Assembly: GCF_004115925.1 (NCBI RefSeq)
Contig: NZ_SDDX01000008.1
Location: 310,001-374,000, forward strand
DNA from: Lelliottia nimipressuralis
GTDB lineage: Bacteria > Pseudomonadota > Gammaproteobacteria > Enterobacterales > Enterobacteriaceae
Length of the DNA stretch: 64,000 bases
Direction: 5' to 3'
This document shows, in pieces, positions 9,535 through 19,694 of this stretch; within the stretch, counting starts at the first letter, position 1, and every line of letters begins with the position of its first letter. The notes beneath the pieces are model-generated. The model worked only from the letters and a program-made list of their open reading frames with translations. It had not been told where the DNA came from and searched no databases. The translations under genes and the position numbers were made by a program.

Positions 9535-9583
9535 GGTGAATCCTCTCGTTGATTCTTAAAGTTTTGCATGCGCACTTTGCGCC

Positions 9584-10603
9584 CTACCTGAAACCTTGTG
9601 CGGCCATGGCTAACGTGGTGTCGAGCATCCTGTTAGCAAAGCCCCATTCATTATCGCACCACACCAGCGTTTTGATGAGGTGAGCACCGCTGACCCGCGT
9701 CTGTGTACCATCGACAATGGCACTGTGCGGATCGTGGTTAAAATCTACTGAGACCAACGGTAATTCCGTATAGTCAACTATACCATGAAATGCACCCTGT
9801 GCCGCTTTTTGCAGCAACAGGTTGACTTCACTGGCTTTTACCGGTTTTTTAACCGTGACACTGAGGTCAATCGCGGTGACATTTATGGTCGGCACGCGAA
9901 CCGCAATGGCTTCAAAACGGTCGTTAAACTGCGGAAAAATTCGGGTAATTCCGGCCGCCAGTTTCGTATCCACCGGAATGATTGACTGGCTCGCCGCACG
10001 TGTGCGACGCAAGTCCGGGTGATACGCGTCGATAACCTGCTGATCGTGCATGGCGGAGTGAATCGTGGTTACTGTGCCCGATTCGATGCCATACGCATCG
10101 TCTAGCAGTTTGATGACCGGAATAATGCAGTTTGTGGTGCAGGAGGCATTAGAGACAATACGGTGTTCGGCTTGCAGCTCAAGATGGTTCACGCCGTACA
10201 CGACGGTTGCGTCGAGATCGTGACCACCGGGATGGGAAAACAGGACTTTCTTCGCGCCTGCTGCCAGATGCGCCTCGCCGTGTTCGCGATTGCCGTACAC
10301 GCCGGTACAATCCAGCACCACATCCACACCCAATTCACGCCACGGCAGCGCGTCAATACTGCGCTCATGCAGGACGCGAATCACATCATCGCCGACGAAC
10401 AGTTGCTCTCTTTCCTGGCGTACATCCCAGGCAAAGCGCCCATGGCTGGTATCGTATTTCAACAAATGCGCCATACCCGCCGCGTCTGCCAGTTCATTGA
10501 CAGCCACTACGGTGATTTCCGCCCGACGTCCTGATTCATATAATGCACGAACCACGTTACGTCCGATGCGACCAAAGCCATTAATCGCTACGCGTACGGT
10601 CAT
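9584..10603 (-). CDS. epd: D-erythrose-4-phosphate dehydrogenase
   Basis: Epd (GapB) oxidises erythrose-4-phosphate to 4-phosphoerythronate on the way to pyridoxal phosphate. It is a GapA paralogue with 339 residues as in E. coli: Rossmann motif [17 protein letters not shown] at the start and catalytic cysteine in SNASCTTNC near residue 155. The gene heads the epd-pgk-fbaA operon. A Cra-like site lies about 125 bp upstream, in line with the carbon-source control known for this operon. Confidence 0.96.
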   Translation of the reverse strand: MTVRVAINGFGRIGRNVVRALYESGRRAEITVVAVNELADAAGMAHLLKYDTSHGRFAWDVRQEREQLFVGDDVIRVLHERSIDALPWRELGVDVVLDCTGVYGNREHGEAHLAAGAKKVLFSHPGGHDLDATVVYGVNHLELQAEHRIVSNASCTTNCIIPVIKLLDDAYGIESGTVTTIHSAMHDQQVIDAYHPDLRRTRAASQSIIPVDTKLAAGITRIFPQFNDRFEAIAVRVPTINVTAIDLSVTVKKPVKASEVNLLLQKAAQGAFHGIVDYTELPLVSVDFNHDPHSAIVDGTQTRVSGAHLIKTLVWCDNEWGFANRMLDTTLAMAAQGFR

Positions 10604-10726
10604 AGGTCTCCTGCAAGGCTATCCCTGAGATTGAGGTGGCTGAAAGAGTAATCCAGCTACGCTCGGAGGGGAATGCTTGCCTGTCACAAACTGCGACTGA
10701 TTGGTCAATTGTCGAACATTTAATCG

Positions 10727-10741
10727 ACTGAAACGCTTCAG
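10727..10741. promoter_or_regulatory. Predicted Cra (FruR) operator upstream of epd
   Basis: ACTGAAACGCTTCAG fits the Cra consensus RSTGAAWCSNTTHHW at 14 of 15 positions. Its position upstream of epd-pgk-fbaA agrees with known Cra control of that operon in E. coli. Confidence 0.6.
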
Positions 10742-10990
10742 CAAGAATAAGCGAAACGGGGAATAAAAGGAACGTTCGCCCGGAGGGATTCGCCATTTAT
10801 CTGACTTGCGTCACATTTCTTCGGCCATTTACCGCGGAATTATTCCACTCCGGCGAAAACATATTCGCCCTGGCCGTCATCCGTGGCGTCAGGTCCGCCG
10901 TTCGACTATCGCAAAGAACAGGCGCCACGTTTGGCCCCTCAGTGCGCAAATTAAAGGCTACCCTCTTCCCTCGGCAGTTTTTCCCCATAA

Positions 10991-11027
10991 AAAAAACCAG
11001 GCGGTATTGCTACCCACCTGGTTTTTT
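10991..11027 (-). terminator. tktA terminator
   Basis: AAAAAACCAGGCGG ... CCACCTGGTTTTTT is a near-perfect stem flanked by A and T runs. It lies about 40 bp past the tktA stop, with a second GC-rich hairpin (GCGCCCGGC ... GCCGGGCG, 11031-11059) in between. Confidence 0.85.
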
Positions 11028-11068
11028 ATAGCGCCCGGCAAGACTCTCGCCGCCGGGCGTTTACGCGA

Positions 11069-13060
11069 TTACAGCAGTTCTTTCGCTTTCGCGACTACGT
11101 TCTCAACGGTGAAGCCAAACTCTTCGAACAGCAGTTCTGCTGGTGCAGATTCGCCGAAGGTGGTCATACCGACGATGGCGCCGTTCAGGCCCACGTATTT
11201 GAACCAGTAGTCAGCGATACCGGCTTCCACAGCCACGCGCGCAGAAACGGCTTTCGGCAGTACGGATTCACGGTAAGCCGCATCCTGTTTGTCGAACGCG
11301 TCGGTAGACGGCATGGAGACCACGCGCGCTTTCACGCCTTCAGCAGACAGTTGATCCCACGCAGCAACCGCCAGCTCAACTTCAGAACCGGTTGCGATAA
11401 TAATCAGCTGTGGCTGACCCGCGCAGTCTTTCAGCACATAACCACCGCGAGCGATGTTAGCCAGCTGCTCTTCGGTACGATCCTGCTGTGCCAGGTTCTG
11501 ACGAGAGAGAATCAGCGCGGTTGGACCGTCCTGACGCTCAACGCCATATTTCCACGCTACCGCAGACTCAACCTGGTCACATGGACGCCATGTGGACATG
11601 TTTGGGGTCACGCGCAGAGAAGCCACCTGCTCAACCGGCTGGTGAGTCGGGCCATCTTCGCCCAGACCGATAGAGTCATGGGTATAGACCATTACCTGAC
11701 GCTGTTTCATCAGCGCAGCCATACGCACGGCATTACGCGCATATTCTACGAACATCAGGAAGGTAGAGGTGTACGGCAGGAAACCACCGTGCAGAGAGAT
11801 ACCGTTCGCAATGGCGGTCATACCGAATTCACGCACACCGTAATGGATGTAGTTACCGGCGGTATCTTCGTTGATCGCTTTAGAACCAGACCAGATCGTC
11901 AGATTAGACGGCGCCAGGTCAGCAGAGCCGCCGAGGAATTCTGGCAGCAGTGGACCGAAGGCTTCGATCGCATTCTGAGACGCTTTACGGCTGGCAATTT
12001 TAGCCGGGTTAGCTTGCAGCTTAGCGATGATCTCTTTCGCTTTCGCGTCGAAATCTTCCGGCATGTCACCTTTCATACGACGGGTGAATTCTGCCGCTTC
12101 CTGCGGGAAGGCTTTTGCGTAAGCTGCGAATTTCTCATTCCAGACGGACTCTTTCGCCTGGCCTGCTTCTTTGGCATCCCACTGAGCGTAAATCTCAGAC
12201 GGAATTTCAAATGGCGCGTATTTCCAGCCCAGCTGTTCGCGGGTCAGTGCAATTTCTGCGTCGCCCAGCGGTGCGCCGTGGGAATCGTGAGTACCCGCTT
12301 TGTTTGGAGAACCGAAACCGATGATGGTTTTGCACATCAGCAGGGATGGTTTGTCAGTCACGGCACGCGCTTCTTCTACTGCACGTTTAATCGCGTCTGC
12401 ATCGTGGCCGTCAACACCACGCACAACGTGCCAGCCGTAGGCTTCGAAACGTTTTGCGGTGTCGTCAGTGAACCAGCCTTCAACGTGACCATCAATGGAG
12501 ATGCCGTTGTCATCGTAGAACGCAACCAGTTTACCCAGCTTCAGAGTACCGGCCAGGGAGCACACTTCGTGAGAAATGCCTTCCATCATGCAGCCGTCGC
12601 CCATGAAAGCGTAGGTGAAGTGATCAACGATATCGTGACCTGGACGGTTGAACTGCGCCGCCAGCGTTTTCTCTGCAATCGCCATACCGACCGCATTCGC
12701 AATACCCTGACCCAGTGGACCGGTTGTGGTCTCAACGCCCGCGGTATAACCCACTTCCGGGTGACCTGGGGTTTTGGAGTGCAGCTGACGGAAGTTCTTC
12801 AGCTCTTCGATTGGCAGCGCATAACCCGTGAGGTGCAGCAGGCTGTAGATCAGCATAGAGCCGTGGCCGTTGGACAGCACGAAGCGGTCGCGGTCAGCCC
12901 AAGATGGGTTCTGCGGGTTATGGTTCAAGAAATCACGCCACAGGACTTCGGCAATGTCAGCCATACCCATAGGGGCACCCGGGTGACCGGATTTGGCTTT
13001 CTGTACTGCGTCCATGCTCAGCGCACGAATAGCATTAGCAAGCTCTTTACGTGAGGACAT
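11069..13060 (-). CDS. tktA: Transketolase A
   Basis: TktA transfers two-carbon units between sugar phosphates with thiamine diphosphate and divalent metal, linking the pentose phosphate pathway to glycolysis. I use the ATG at 13060, which gives [20 protein letters not shown] and 663 residues, the E. coli length. The frame stays open 49 codons upstream, but that extension is not conserved. The ThDP motif is [12 protein letters not shown] near residue 154; the pyrimidine domain with [12 protein letters not shown] (catalytic Glu) is near 410; the C-terminal transketolase domain follows. It diverges from loiP. Confidence 0.98.
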   Translation of the reverse strand: MSSRKELANAIRALSMDAVQKAKSGHPGAPMGMADIAEVLWRDFLNHNPQNPSWADRDRFVLSNGHGSMLIYSLLHLTGYALPIEELKNFRQLHSKTPGHPEVGYTAGVETTTGPLGQGIANAVGMAIAEKTLAAQFNRPGHDIVDHFTYAFMGDGCMMEGISHEVCSLAGTLKLGKLVAFYDDNGISIDGHVEGWFTDDTAKRFEAYGWHVVRGVDGHDADAIKRAVEEARAVTDKPSLLMCKTIIGFGSPNKAGTHDSHGAPLGDAEIALTREQLGWKYAPFEIPSEIYAQWDAKEAGQAKESVWNEKFAAYAKAFPQEAAEFTRRMKGDMPEDFDAKAKEIIAKLQANPAKIASRKASQNAIEAFGPLLPEFLGGSADLAPSNLTIWSGSKAINEDTAGNYIHYGVREFGMTAIANGISLHGGFLPYTSTFLMFVEYARNAVRMAALMKQRQVMVYTHDSIGLGEDGPTHQPVEQVASLRVTPNMSTWRPCDQVESAVAWKYGVERQDGPTALILSRQNLAQQDRTEEQLANIARGGYVLKDCAGQPQLIIIATGSEVELAVAAWDQLSAEGVKARVVSMPSTDAFDKQDAAYRESVLPKAVSARVAVEAGIADYWFKYVGLNGAIVGMTTFGESAPAELLFEEFGFTVENVVAKAKELL

Positions 13061-13331
13061 TTTAACTCCAGATCGGACTGTTAAAGGCCGCGCCCTTGAC
13101 GACAGCGCGTTTTGGGCTATGCCAGAAAAAAGTGCCAACAATGTAACCCAAGCGACAAAGCATGTACATGGAGCATTCTTTTGCCCTTTAAGAAATCTCT
13201 GGATCACGCTCGCATGTTGCGCAATCTACTCGCCCGGGGCTCCAGATATTCCTTATACTTAGCGCGACTGCGGCTTCGCTGCCGGAGCAATTTTCAGACT
13301 TTTTTCAGTTAACGAGTACGGAAGCAACATC

Positions 13332-14090
13332 ATGAAAATGCGTGCAATAGTGCTGGCCCTAGGTACGACGCTCCTGCTGAGCGGTTGTCAGAATATGGAT
13401 TCAAACGGTCTGATGAGCTCTGGCGCAGAAGCCTTCCAGGCTTATTCCCTGAGCGATGCGCAGGTCGTCGCACTGAGCGACCAGGCGTGTAAAGAGATGG
13501 ACGGAAAAGCGACCATTGCACCGGCCAGTAGCACTTACGCGCAGCGTCTGAACAAGATTGCCGCCGCGCTGGGCGATAACATCAACGGCCAGGCCGTGAA
13601 TTACAAAGTCTATATGGCGAAAGACGTGAACGCGTTTGCGATGGCGAACGGATGTATCCGCGTTTACAGCGGGTTGATGGACATGATGACGGACAACGAA
13701 GTCGAAGCGGTGATCGGCCATGAAATGGGCCACGTCGCACTCGGCCACGTGAAGAAAGGTATGCAGGTGGCGCTCGGCACCAATGCCGTGCGTGCAGCAG
13801 CAGCCTCTGCAGGCGGTATCGTTGGCAGTCTGTCCCAATCCCAGCTGGGCGATGTGGGCGAAAAACTGGTTAACTCCCAGTTCTCCCAACGTCAGGAGTC
13901 AGAAGCGGACGACTACTCCTACGATCTGTTGCGCAAACGCGGGATCAATCCGTCAGGCTTAGCCACCAGCTTTGAGAAACTGGCAAAACTGGAAGAAGGC
14001 CGTCAAAGCTCAATGTTTGACGATCACCCGGCGTCCGCAGAGCGTGCGCAACATATCCGCGATCGCATGGCGGCAGACGGGATCAAATAA
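13332..14090 (+). CDS. loiP: Outer-membrane lipoprotein metalloprotease LoiP
   Basis: LoiP (YggG) is an M48-family zinc protease tethered to the outer membrane; in E. coli it is induced at low osmolarity. The 252 residues match E. coli. A lipoprotein signal ends at LLLSGC (Cys19), and the catalytic zinc motif HEMGH lies at residues 130-134, with the third ligand expected in the SEADDYS segment near 192. No metal-site residue is missing. It is transcribed away from tktA and converges on speB. Confidence 0.95.
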   Translation: MKMRAIVLALGTTLLLSGCQNMDSNGLMSSGAEAFQAYSLSDAQVVALSDQACKEMDGKATIAPASSTYAQRLNKIAAALGDNINGQAVNYKVYMAKDVNAFAMANGCIRVYSGLMDMMTDNEVEAVIGHEMGHVALGHVKKGMQVALGTNAVRAAAASAGGIVGSLSQSQLGDVGEKLVNSQFSQRQESEADDYSYDLLRKRGINPSGLATSFEKLAKLEEGRQSSMFDDHPASAERAQHIRDRMAADGIK

Positions 14091-14112
14091 TCCCCTTCAG
14101 AAAAGCCTAGGG

Positions 14113-14179
14113 CGTTACTGGCTTTGCCAGTAACGACACGGGCTGCGCACCGTCACCCGGGAGTACGTGAGGGTGACGG
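14113..14179. terminator. Two hairpins between loiP and speB
   Basis: A perfect 10-bp stem CGTTACTGGC-TTT-GCCAGTAACG (14113-14135) and a perfect 9-bp stem CCGTCACCC/GGGTGACGG (14150-14179) fill the gap between two converging genes. Neither has a strong T tract, so factor-dependent or structural termination is likely. Confidence 0.5.
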
Positions 14180-14218
14180 GCACTGCCCGGTTTCAAAATG
14201 GCGAGTCAAACAGCCCGA

Positions 14219-15139
14219 TTACTCGCCTTTTTTGGCTGCCTGAATGTACAGCATTTCCAGCGCCAGTGTTGCAGCGGCCAGAGCCGTGATTTCAGACTGA
14301 TCGTACGCTGGCGCCACTTCTACCACGTCCATCCCCACGATGTTCAGGTCTTTCAGACCGCGAACCAGTTTGATCGCACGGTCAGACGTCAGGCCGCCAA
14401 TGACCGGCGTACCGGTGCCCGGTGCAAACGCGGGGTCCAGGCAGTCGATATCAAAGGTCAGGTAGACAGGCATGTCGCCGACAATCTGCTTCACCTGCGC
14501 GATGATGTCGTCCACGCCGCGATCGTTCACCTGGCAGGCGTCCAGCACGGTGAAGCCGTTGTCTTTGTCGAATTCAGTACGGATACCGATCTGCACAGAG
14601 TGATTTGGATCGATCAGGCCTTCGTTCGGCGCGGTGTAGAACATGGTGCCATGGTCAAACTCGCAGCCGTTCGCGTAGGTGTCCGTGTGGGCATCGAAAT
14701 GCACCAGCGCCATTTTACCGAAATGTTTCGCGTGCGCGCGCAGCAGCGGCAGCGTCACAAAGTGGTCACCGCCGAAGGAGAGCATGCGCTTACCGGCAGC
14801 CAGCAGTTTTTCTGCGTGCGCCTGCAGTTTTTCGCTCATTTCACGTGCGTCGCCGAAGGCATACACCAGATCGCCGCAGTCGACGACGTTCAGGCGCTCA
14901 CGCATATCGAAATTCCACGGGAAACGGTTGTGCTCCCAGGCCAGGTTGGTAGAGACCTGACGAATGGCCGCCGGACCGTGACGGCCACCGGCACGACCGG
15001 AAGTTGCCATATCAAACGGAACGCCGGTGATCACCCAGTCAGCGTCGCTGTCGTACGGCTGGAAGTTCATCGGGAGACGTAAAAAACCAAACGCGTTAGA
15101 TACCAGAGAGTTGTCGTACTGATGACCTAAAGTGCTCAT
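14219..15139 (-). CDS. speB: Agmatinase
   Basis: SpeB hydrolyses agmatine to putrescine and urea, completing the arginine route that starts with SpeA directly upstream. The 306 residues equal E. coli. The binuclear manganese-site motifs are all present: [18 protein letters not shown] and [16 protein letters not shown]. It follows speA at 185 bp with a strong hairpin between, so it may be read both from its own promoter and by read-through. Confidence 0.97.
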   Translation of the reverse strand: MSTLGHQYDNSLVSNAFGFLRLPMNFQPYDSDADWVITGVPFDMATSGRAGGRHGPAAIRQVSTNLAWEHNRFPWNFDMRERLNVVDCGDLVYAFGDAREMSEKLQAHAEKLLAAGKRMLSFGGDHFVTLPLLRAHAKHFGKMALVHFDAHTDTYANGCEFDHGTMFYTAPNEGLIDPNHSVQIGIRTEFDKDNGFTVLDACQVNDRGVDDIIAQVKQIVGDMPVYLTFDIDCLDPAFAPGTGTPVIGGLTSDRAIKLVRGLKDLNIVGMDVVEVAPAYDQSEITALAAATLALEMLYIQAAKKGE

Positions 15140-15179
15140 GTCCTGACCTCATGTAGAGTCGATGCATTAAAAATAGATG

Positions 15180-15226
15180 AAAAAAAATCCCCTCCGCGTC
15201 GTTAAACCCGACGAGGAAGGGATTGA
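15180..15226 (-). terminator. speA terminator
   Basis: AATCCCCTCCGCGTCG ... CGACGAGGAAGGGATT forms a long stem with one mismatch near its middle. On the minus strand it is followed by a run of T, giving a good intrinsic terminator between speA and speB. Confidence 0.75.
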
Positions 15227-15290
15227 TTCGGAAACTGCATGTTGGTGCGAATTATCGCCGTTAATTCGTACAGGTTCAAGTATCCCGTAG

Positions 15291-15316
15291 GCCCGGTAAG
15301 CGCAGCGCCACCGGGC
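15291..15316. repeat. REP-like palindrome
   Basis: GCCCGGTAAGCGCAGCGCCACCGGGC is a single REP-type palindrome just past the speA stop, related to the elements at 29-108, 35704 and 45742. Confidence 0.6.
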
Positions 15317-15324
15317 ATTAACGG

Positions 15325-17301
15325 TTACTCGTCTTCCAGATAGGTGTACCCGTACAGACCCGCTTCAAACTCTTCCAGGAACTGTTGCTGCAGCGCAGCG
15401 TCCAGATCGGTGTTTTTCACTTGATCGCGGAACTGAGTCAGCAGTTTTTTCGGATCCAGCTGCACGTACTCCAGCATGTCCGCCACGGTGTCGCCCTCGT
15501 CGGAAAGCTCCACTTCCACGTTGCCGTCAGGGAAGACAAAGACGTCAACCGCTTCGGTATCACCGAACAGGTTGTGCATGTTGCCTAAAATTTCCTGATA
15601 CGCACCGACCATAAAGAAGCCCAGCATTGGCGGGTTCTCAGGATCGTACTCCGGCATTGGCATGGTGGTGGCAATCCCATCGCCGTCCACGTAGTGATCG
15701 ATAGCGCCGTCGGAATCACAGGTGATGTCCAGCAGCACTGCGCGACGTTCCGGCGCATGATTCAGCCCTTCCAGCGGCAGTACCGGGAACAGCTGATCGA
15801 TACCCCAGGCATCCGGCATCGACTGGAACAGCGAGAAGTTGACGTAAATCTTATCCGCCATACGTTCCTGCAGTTCGTCGATAATCGGACGGTGCGCACG
15901 GTTGCTCGGGTCGAGCTGTTTCTGCACTTCGTGGCACATATTCAGATACAGCTGCTCTGCCCACGCGCGTTCCTGCAGGCTAAAGGTACCGGATGAATAG
16001 CCGACGTGAATGTCATGCAGATCCATCTGGCTGTCGTGCAACCATTCACGCAGGGAGCGACGGGTGCCCGGCTCATGCATCTCCTGCCAGGTTTCCCACA
16101 TGTTTTGCAGAGCACGCGGCGCATCGTCCTGCGGTGGCGTCGCTTCCGTATTCTCGCTGCGTTCAACACCGATAATATTGGAAACCAGCACCGTATGGTG
16201 CGCGGTTACCGCACGGCCAGACTCGGTGATCACCGTTGGATGCGGCAAACCGTTCTCTTCACAGGCATCACCAATCGCCCAGATAATGTTGTTCGCGTAC
16301 TCGTTCAGACCGTAGTTCACGGAGCAGTCAGACTGCGAGCGCGTTCCTTCGTAGTCCACACCCAGACCGCCGCCGACATCGAAGCACTCGATGTTAACGC
16401 CAAGCTTATGCAACTCGACATAGAAGCGAGCCGATTCACGTACGCCCGTGGCGATATCGCGAATATTGGCCATCTGCGAACCGAGGTGGAAGTGCAGAAG
16501 CTGGATACTGTCCAGACGACCGCGTTCGCGCAGCATTTCCACCAGCTGCAGAACCTGACCCGCCGCCAGACCGAATTTGGATTTTTCGCCGCCGGAGGAC
16601 TGCCATTTACCGGAGCCTTGCGAAGCCAGACGCGCACGCACGCCCAGGCGCGGCACCACGTTCAGACGCTCGGCCTCTTCCAGCACAATCGCGATTTCCG
16701 TCATCTTCTCGATGACCAGATAGACCTTGTGGCCCATCTTCTCGCCAATCAGCGCCAGACGAATGTATTCACGGTCTTTATAGCCGTTACAGACGATCAC
16801 CGAGCGCGTCATACCGGCGTGCGCCAGTACCGCCATCAGTTCCGCTTTAGAACCGGCTTCCAGACCCAGTGGTTCACCGGAATGGATCAGCGATTCGATG
16901 ACACGACGGTGCTGGTTTACCTTGATGGGATAGACCAGGAAGTAGTCGCCCTTGTATCCATAGGACTCACGCGCGCGCTTGAACGCCGCATTAATGGAGC
17001 GCAAACGGTGTTGCAGGATCTGCGGGAAGCAGAACAGTGCAGGCAGACGTTGCCCTTGCGCTTCGCGCGCTTTCACCAGTTTGGCGAGATCCACGCGAGC
17101 TTCCGGTACGTCAGGATCAGGGCAAACGCTGATATGGCCCAGTTCGTTGACGTCGTAGTAGTTATTACCCCACCAGGCAATATTGTATGTGCGCAGCATC
17201 TTGCTGGCCTCTTCGGAGCTCATCGCAACCTCCTGCATAGAACGTAGTACACCCTGTCCGCCCGCTGACGAAGGCGAAACCGAAGACATGTCGTCAGACA
17301 T
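15325..17301 (-). CDS. speA: Biosynthetic arginine decarboxylase
   Basis: SpeA decarboxylates arginine to agmatine with PLP; SpeB then makes putrescine. I use the ATG at 17301 (MSDDMSS...), which gives 658 residues as in E. coli; the ATG at 17313 would add four residues. The PLP lysine lies in [10 protein letters not shown] near residue 127. The glycine-rich [12 protein letters not shown] and the [11 protein letters not shown] motif of fold-III decarboxylases follow, and the catalytic cysteine region is [12 protein letters not shown]. The small gene yqgB ends 8 bp upstream and is probably cotranscribed. Confidence 0.97.
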   Translation of the reverse strand: MSDDMSSVSPSSAGGQGVLRSMQEVAMSSEEASKMLRTYNIAWWGNNYYDVNELGHISVCPDPDVPEARVDLAKLVKAREAQGQRLPALFCFPQILQHRLRSINAAFKRARESYGYKGDYFLVYPIKVNQHRRVIESLIHSGEPLGLEAGSKAELMAVLAHAGMTRSVIVCNGYKDREYIRLALIGEKMGHKVYLVIEKMTEIAIVLEEAERLNVVPRLGVRARLASQGSGKWQSSGGEKSKFGLAAGQVLQLVEMLRERGRLDSIQLLHFHLGSQMANIRDIATGVRESARFYVELHKLGVNIECFDVGGGLGVDYEGTRSQSDCSVNYGLNEYANNIIWAIGDACEENGLPHPTVITESGRAVTAHHTVLVSNIIGVERSENTEATPPQDDAPRALQNMWETWQEMHEPGTRRSLREWLHDSQMDLHDIHVGYSSGTFSLQERAWAEQLYLNMCHEVQKQLDPSNRAHRPIIDELQERMADKIYVNFSLFQSMPDAWGIDQLFPVLPLEGLNHAPERRAVLLDITCDSDGAIDHYVDGDGIATTMPMPEYDPENPPMLGFFMVGAYQEILGNMHNLFGDTEAVDVFVFPDGNVEVELSDEGDTVADMLEYVQLDPKKLLTQFRDQVKNTDLDAALQQQFLEEFEAGLYGYTYLEDE

Positions 17302-17309
17302 AGCGAACC

Positions 17310-17441
17310 TCAACTCTTTGTATTAAGTGTAAAACAGTTGACTACTATCGCAGTGTCACACCGCGATAACAACCCATAAACGGCCCCGCATTCCAGCAGA
17401 GTGTGCTGAAATTCAGACCGTGCGACCGGTTTCTTATTCAT
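17310..17441 (-). CDS. yqgB: Small protein YqgB
   Basis: A 43-codon frame starting [10 protein letters not shown] and ending [11 protein letters not shown] matches the E. coli YqgB pattern as I remember it (also 43 residues, ending VVNCFTLN plus a short tail). It lies immediately before speA, 8 bp from the speA start, as in E. coli. The frame stays open 25 codons upstream to an earlier ATG at 17516, but only the short form is conserved. Its function is not established. The position suggests a leader or translational coupling role for speA, which is inference. Confidence 0.75.
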   Translation of the reverse strand: MNKKPVARSEFQHTLLECGAVYGLLSRCDTAIVVNCFTLNTKS

Positions 17442-17772
17442 ATCATTGTAAAACACGTAACCGAACTCTGTATGACAAGGTTCGGCGAAACCACGAGATA
17501 ACTCCTGAATTAACAAGAGCGCCCTTGTTCAGTTTTCACAAAGCGGATGGCCGGCCCTGGAATCCTGAGAAGCACCGAAATGGGTATAACATCGGCAGGT
17601 TTGCAGATTAGAAATGCGAGTTGCGGGAAACAGACGCACGCCAGAACAGCGTAACTGAGTTAGCGGAAAACGAGAGTTCATTATCGGGTATCACCTCCAC
17701 GGCCGCCTTCAGAAGACGAACCTCAAGCCAAAGCTAAGTGTTCACTGCTCAACCCGGCTGGAAGTGGCGACA

Positions 17773-17797
17773 CGATGAAATCATCGAGCGCTTTTTT
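17773..17797 (+). terminator. Orphan intrinsic terminator-like hairpin
   Basis: CGATGA-AA-TCATCG followed by AGCGC and six T resembles a short Rho-independent terminator on the plus strand, about 300 bp before metK. No coding gene on that strand ends nearby, so it may close a small RNA. Confidence 0.4.
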
Positions 17798-17960
17798 GTA
17801 TGAGCCGCGCGCCGCGTTTTATACCCACATCACTCCCAAAATGCAAAGTATAAATGCGCGCCTTGCCAGCCCCGTCAGGAAAAATTTCCACCTGCGCTTT
17901 TAGCACAGTGAGACCTTAGTCAAAAAAAACTGGAAATCGGGCGAAGAAGTGACCTAAAAT

Positions 17961-17984
17961 AGCCGTCCAGATGTTAATCCATCT
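17961..17984. promoter_or_regulatory. Tandem MetJ-like boxes upstream of metK
   Basis: Three contiguous octamers, AGCCGTCC, AGATGTTA and ATCCATCT, match the met box AGACGTCT at 6, 5 and 5 of 8 positions. Tandem weak boxes are the normal form of MetJ operators, and metK belongs to the MetJ regulon in E. coli. Confidence 0.55.
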
Positions 17985-18104
17985 ATACTGATTAACACTC
18001 AGACTGCCGGTGTCATTTACCTGCCGGTCTTGGTAGAATCGTCTTCTACGGCCATTCCGCACAGCAGTTTGAGCTTACCAAATTATCCTTAGGTGAAATA
18101 AAAC

Positions 18105-19256
18105 ATGGCAAAACACCTGTTTACGTCCGAGTCTGTATCAGAAGGGCATCCTGATAAAATCGCTGACCAAATCTCCGATGCAGTGCTGGATGCGATCCTG
18201 GAGCAGGATCCTAAAGCGCGCGTGGCGTGCGAAACCTATGTCAAAACGGGCATGGTTCTGGTAGGTGGTGAGATCACCACCAGTGCATGGGTTGATATCG
18301 AAGAGATCACCCGTAACACCGTGCGTGAAATCGGCTACGTGCATTCTGATATGGGCTTTGATGCTAACTCTTGCGCCGTATTAAGCGCAATTGGCAAACA
18401 GTCCCCGGACATCAATCAGGGCGTCGATCGTACCGATCCGCTTGAGCAAGGTGCTGGCGACCAGGGCCTGATGTTTGGCTACGCAACCAACGAAACCGAC
18501 GTGCTGATGCCTGCACCCATCACTTACGCGCACCGTCTGGTGCAGCGTCAGGCTGAAGTGCGTAAAAACGGCGCGCTGCCGTGGCTGCGTCCGGATGCAA
18601 AAAGCCAGATCACTTTCCAGTATGACGACGGCAAAATCGTCGGTATCGACGCGGTCGTACTGTCGACTCAGCACTCCGAAGACGTTTCGCTGAAAACGCT
18701 GCAGGAAGCGGTCATGGAAGAGATCATCAAGCCGGTTCTGCCTGCAGAATGGCTGAATGCCTCCACCAAGTACCACATCAACCCAACCGGCCGTTTTGTT
18801 ATCGGTGGCCCAATGGGCGACTGCGGTCTGACCGGTCGTAAGATTATCGTTGATACCTACGGCGGCATGGCTCGTCACGGTGGCGGCGCGTTCTCCGGTA
18901 AAGATCCGTCTAAAGTTGACCGTTCTGCTGCGTACGCTGCACGTTATGTGGCGAAAAACATCGTGGCTGCGGGCCTGGCAGATCGTTGTGAAATTCAGGT
19001 TTCCTACGCAATCGGCGTGGCAGAACCTACCTCCATCATGGTTGAAACGTTCGGTACCGAGAAGATCTCTACCGAACAGCTGACCCTGCTGGTGCGCGAG
19101 TTCTTCGACCTGCGTCCATACGGCCTGATCCAGATGCTGGATCTGCTGCACCCAATCTACAAAGAAACCGCTGCATACGGTCACTTTGGTCGCGAACATT
19201 TCCCATGGGAAAAAACCGACAAAGCCGCCCTGCTGCGTGACGCTGCCGGTCTGTAA
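18105..19256 (+). CDS. metK: S-adenosylmethionine synthase
   Basis: MetK joins ATP and methionine into S-adenosylmethionine, the cell's methyl donor and a precursor for spermidine, which links it to the spe genes here. The 383 residues are one fewer than E. coli. Motifs are [11 protein letters not shown] (N-terminal ATP/metal site), [15 protein letters not shown], and the P-loop-like [19 protein letters not shown]. The start is preceded by a TTAGGTGA-type ribosome site. Expression is probably repressed by MetJ through the boxes upstream. Confidence 0.98.
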   Translation: MAKHLFTSESVSEGHPDKIADQISDAVLDAILEQDPKARVACETYVKTGMVLVGGEITTSAWVDIEEITRNTVREIGYVHSDMGFDANSCAVLSAIGKQSPDINQGVDRTDPLEQGAGDQGLMFGYATNETDVLMPAPITYAHRLVQRQAEVRKNGALPWLRPDAKSQITFQYDDGKIVGIDAVVLSTQHSEDVSLKTLQEAVMEEIIKPVLPAEWLNASTKYHINPTGRFVIGGPMGDCGLTGRKIIVDTYGGMARHGGGAFSGKDPSKVDRSAAYAARYVAKNIVAAGLADRCEIQVSYAIGVAEPTSIMVETFGTEKISTEQLTLLVREFFDLRPYGLIQMLDLLHPIYKETAAYGHFGREHFPWEKTDKAALLRDAAGL

Positions 19257-19278
19257 TTAGCGACTGATAGCGTTTTTG

Positions 19279-19303
19279 AAGGCCAGCCTCGTGCTGGCCT
19301 TTT
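19279..19303 (+). terminator. metK terminator
   Basis: AAGGCCAGC-CTCGT-GCTGGCCTTTT is an intrinsic terminator about 22 bp past the metK stop. Confidence 0.85.
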
Positions 19304-19594
19304 GCATTTCTGCTCCCGGGATTTTGCCCGCCCGCGCTTCGCTTTTGTGAGCTACATTTCCTTAACGCTCTGCACGCGTAAGATATCGCCGCCACCCGGC
19401 AAACCACTCCTACTGAAACCGCTTACACCACGAGATAAAAGCACTTCTTTCAGAATAATCTCTTTGCATGTTCAGCCTTCATCTGCTGTTACATTTCATT
19501 TCAGTTAAGTCTGAAACTGCGTTAAACGGGATGCACATCAACAGAATTAACACTATATTTTCAGAGCTTTAATAAAACTGACAGTTATAAGTGA
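19304..19594. other. metK-galP spacer
   Basis: About 290 bp of AT-leaning DNA lie between the metK terminator and the galP control sites. No gene or structured RNA is evident. Confidence 0.5.
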
Positions 19595-19610
19595 GTGTAA
19601 CCGATTACAC
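19595..19610. promoter_or_regulatory. GalR/GalS operator of galP
   Basis: GTGTAACCGATTACAC is a perfect palindrome and an exact match to the gal operator consensus GTGKAANCGNTTNCAC. It lies 85 bp upstream of galP, as expected for repression relieved by galactose. Confidence 0.88.
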
Positions 19611-19613
19611 CAA

Positions 19614-19629
19614 TGTGAGTAGCGTCACA
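19614..19629. promoter_or_regulatory. CRP site of galP
   Basis: TGTGA-GTAGCG-TCACA has both CRP half-sites perfect with 6-bp spacing. It is three bases from the gal operator, so GalR and CRP probably compete or cooperate here. Confidence 0.82.
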
Positions 19630-19694
19630 TATTTTTACGCCGTACTAACCTACCCTTTACATCGATAAAACTGATAACCCAACTGGAGGGCATA

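Larger units (their letters stand above)
10604..11068. other. Epd-tktA intergenic region (465 bp)
   Basis: This non-coding stretch holds the epd promoter region, a Cra-like operator, and the tktA terminator at its far end. In E. coli K-12 several genes (ygg and cmt genes) lie between epd and tktA; none is present. Two short open frames on the minus strand (10581-10796 and 10797-10988) have no recognisable protein features, and I do not call them. Confidence 0.6.
17442..18104. other. yqgB-metK divergent intergenic region (663 bp)
   Basis: This stretch holds the speA/yqgB promoter region on the left and MetJ-like boxes plus the metK leader on the right. In the middle is an isolated plus-strand terminator-like hairpin (17773-17797) with no gene before it. 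Short open frames here (for example 17420-17611 on the plus strand, antisense to yqgB) show no protein-like features I can support. Confidence 0.5.

Noticed and set aside
8314..9552. Long plus-strand open frame of 412 codons antisense to pgk
   Set aside because: It covers the well-supported pgk gene on the other strand and shows a Cys/Phe/His-rich composition with no domain. It is a shadow of biased codon use in a highly expressed gene.
11351..13054. 567-codon plus-strand frame antisense to tktA
   Set aside because: Same reason: tktA is certain from full-length motifs, and the antisense frame has no protein-like features.
16006..17247. 413-codon plus-strand frame antisense to speA
   Set aside because: Mirror of speA codons, with no signal, domain or ribosome site of its own.
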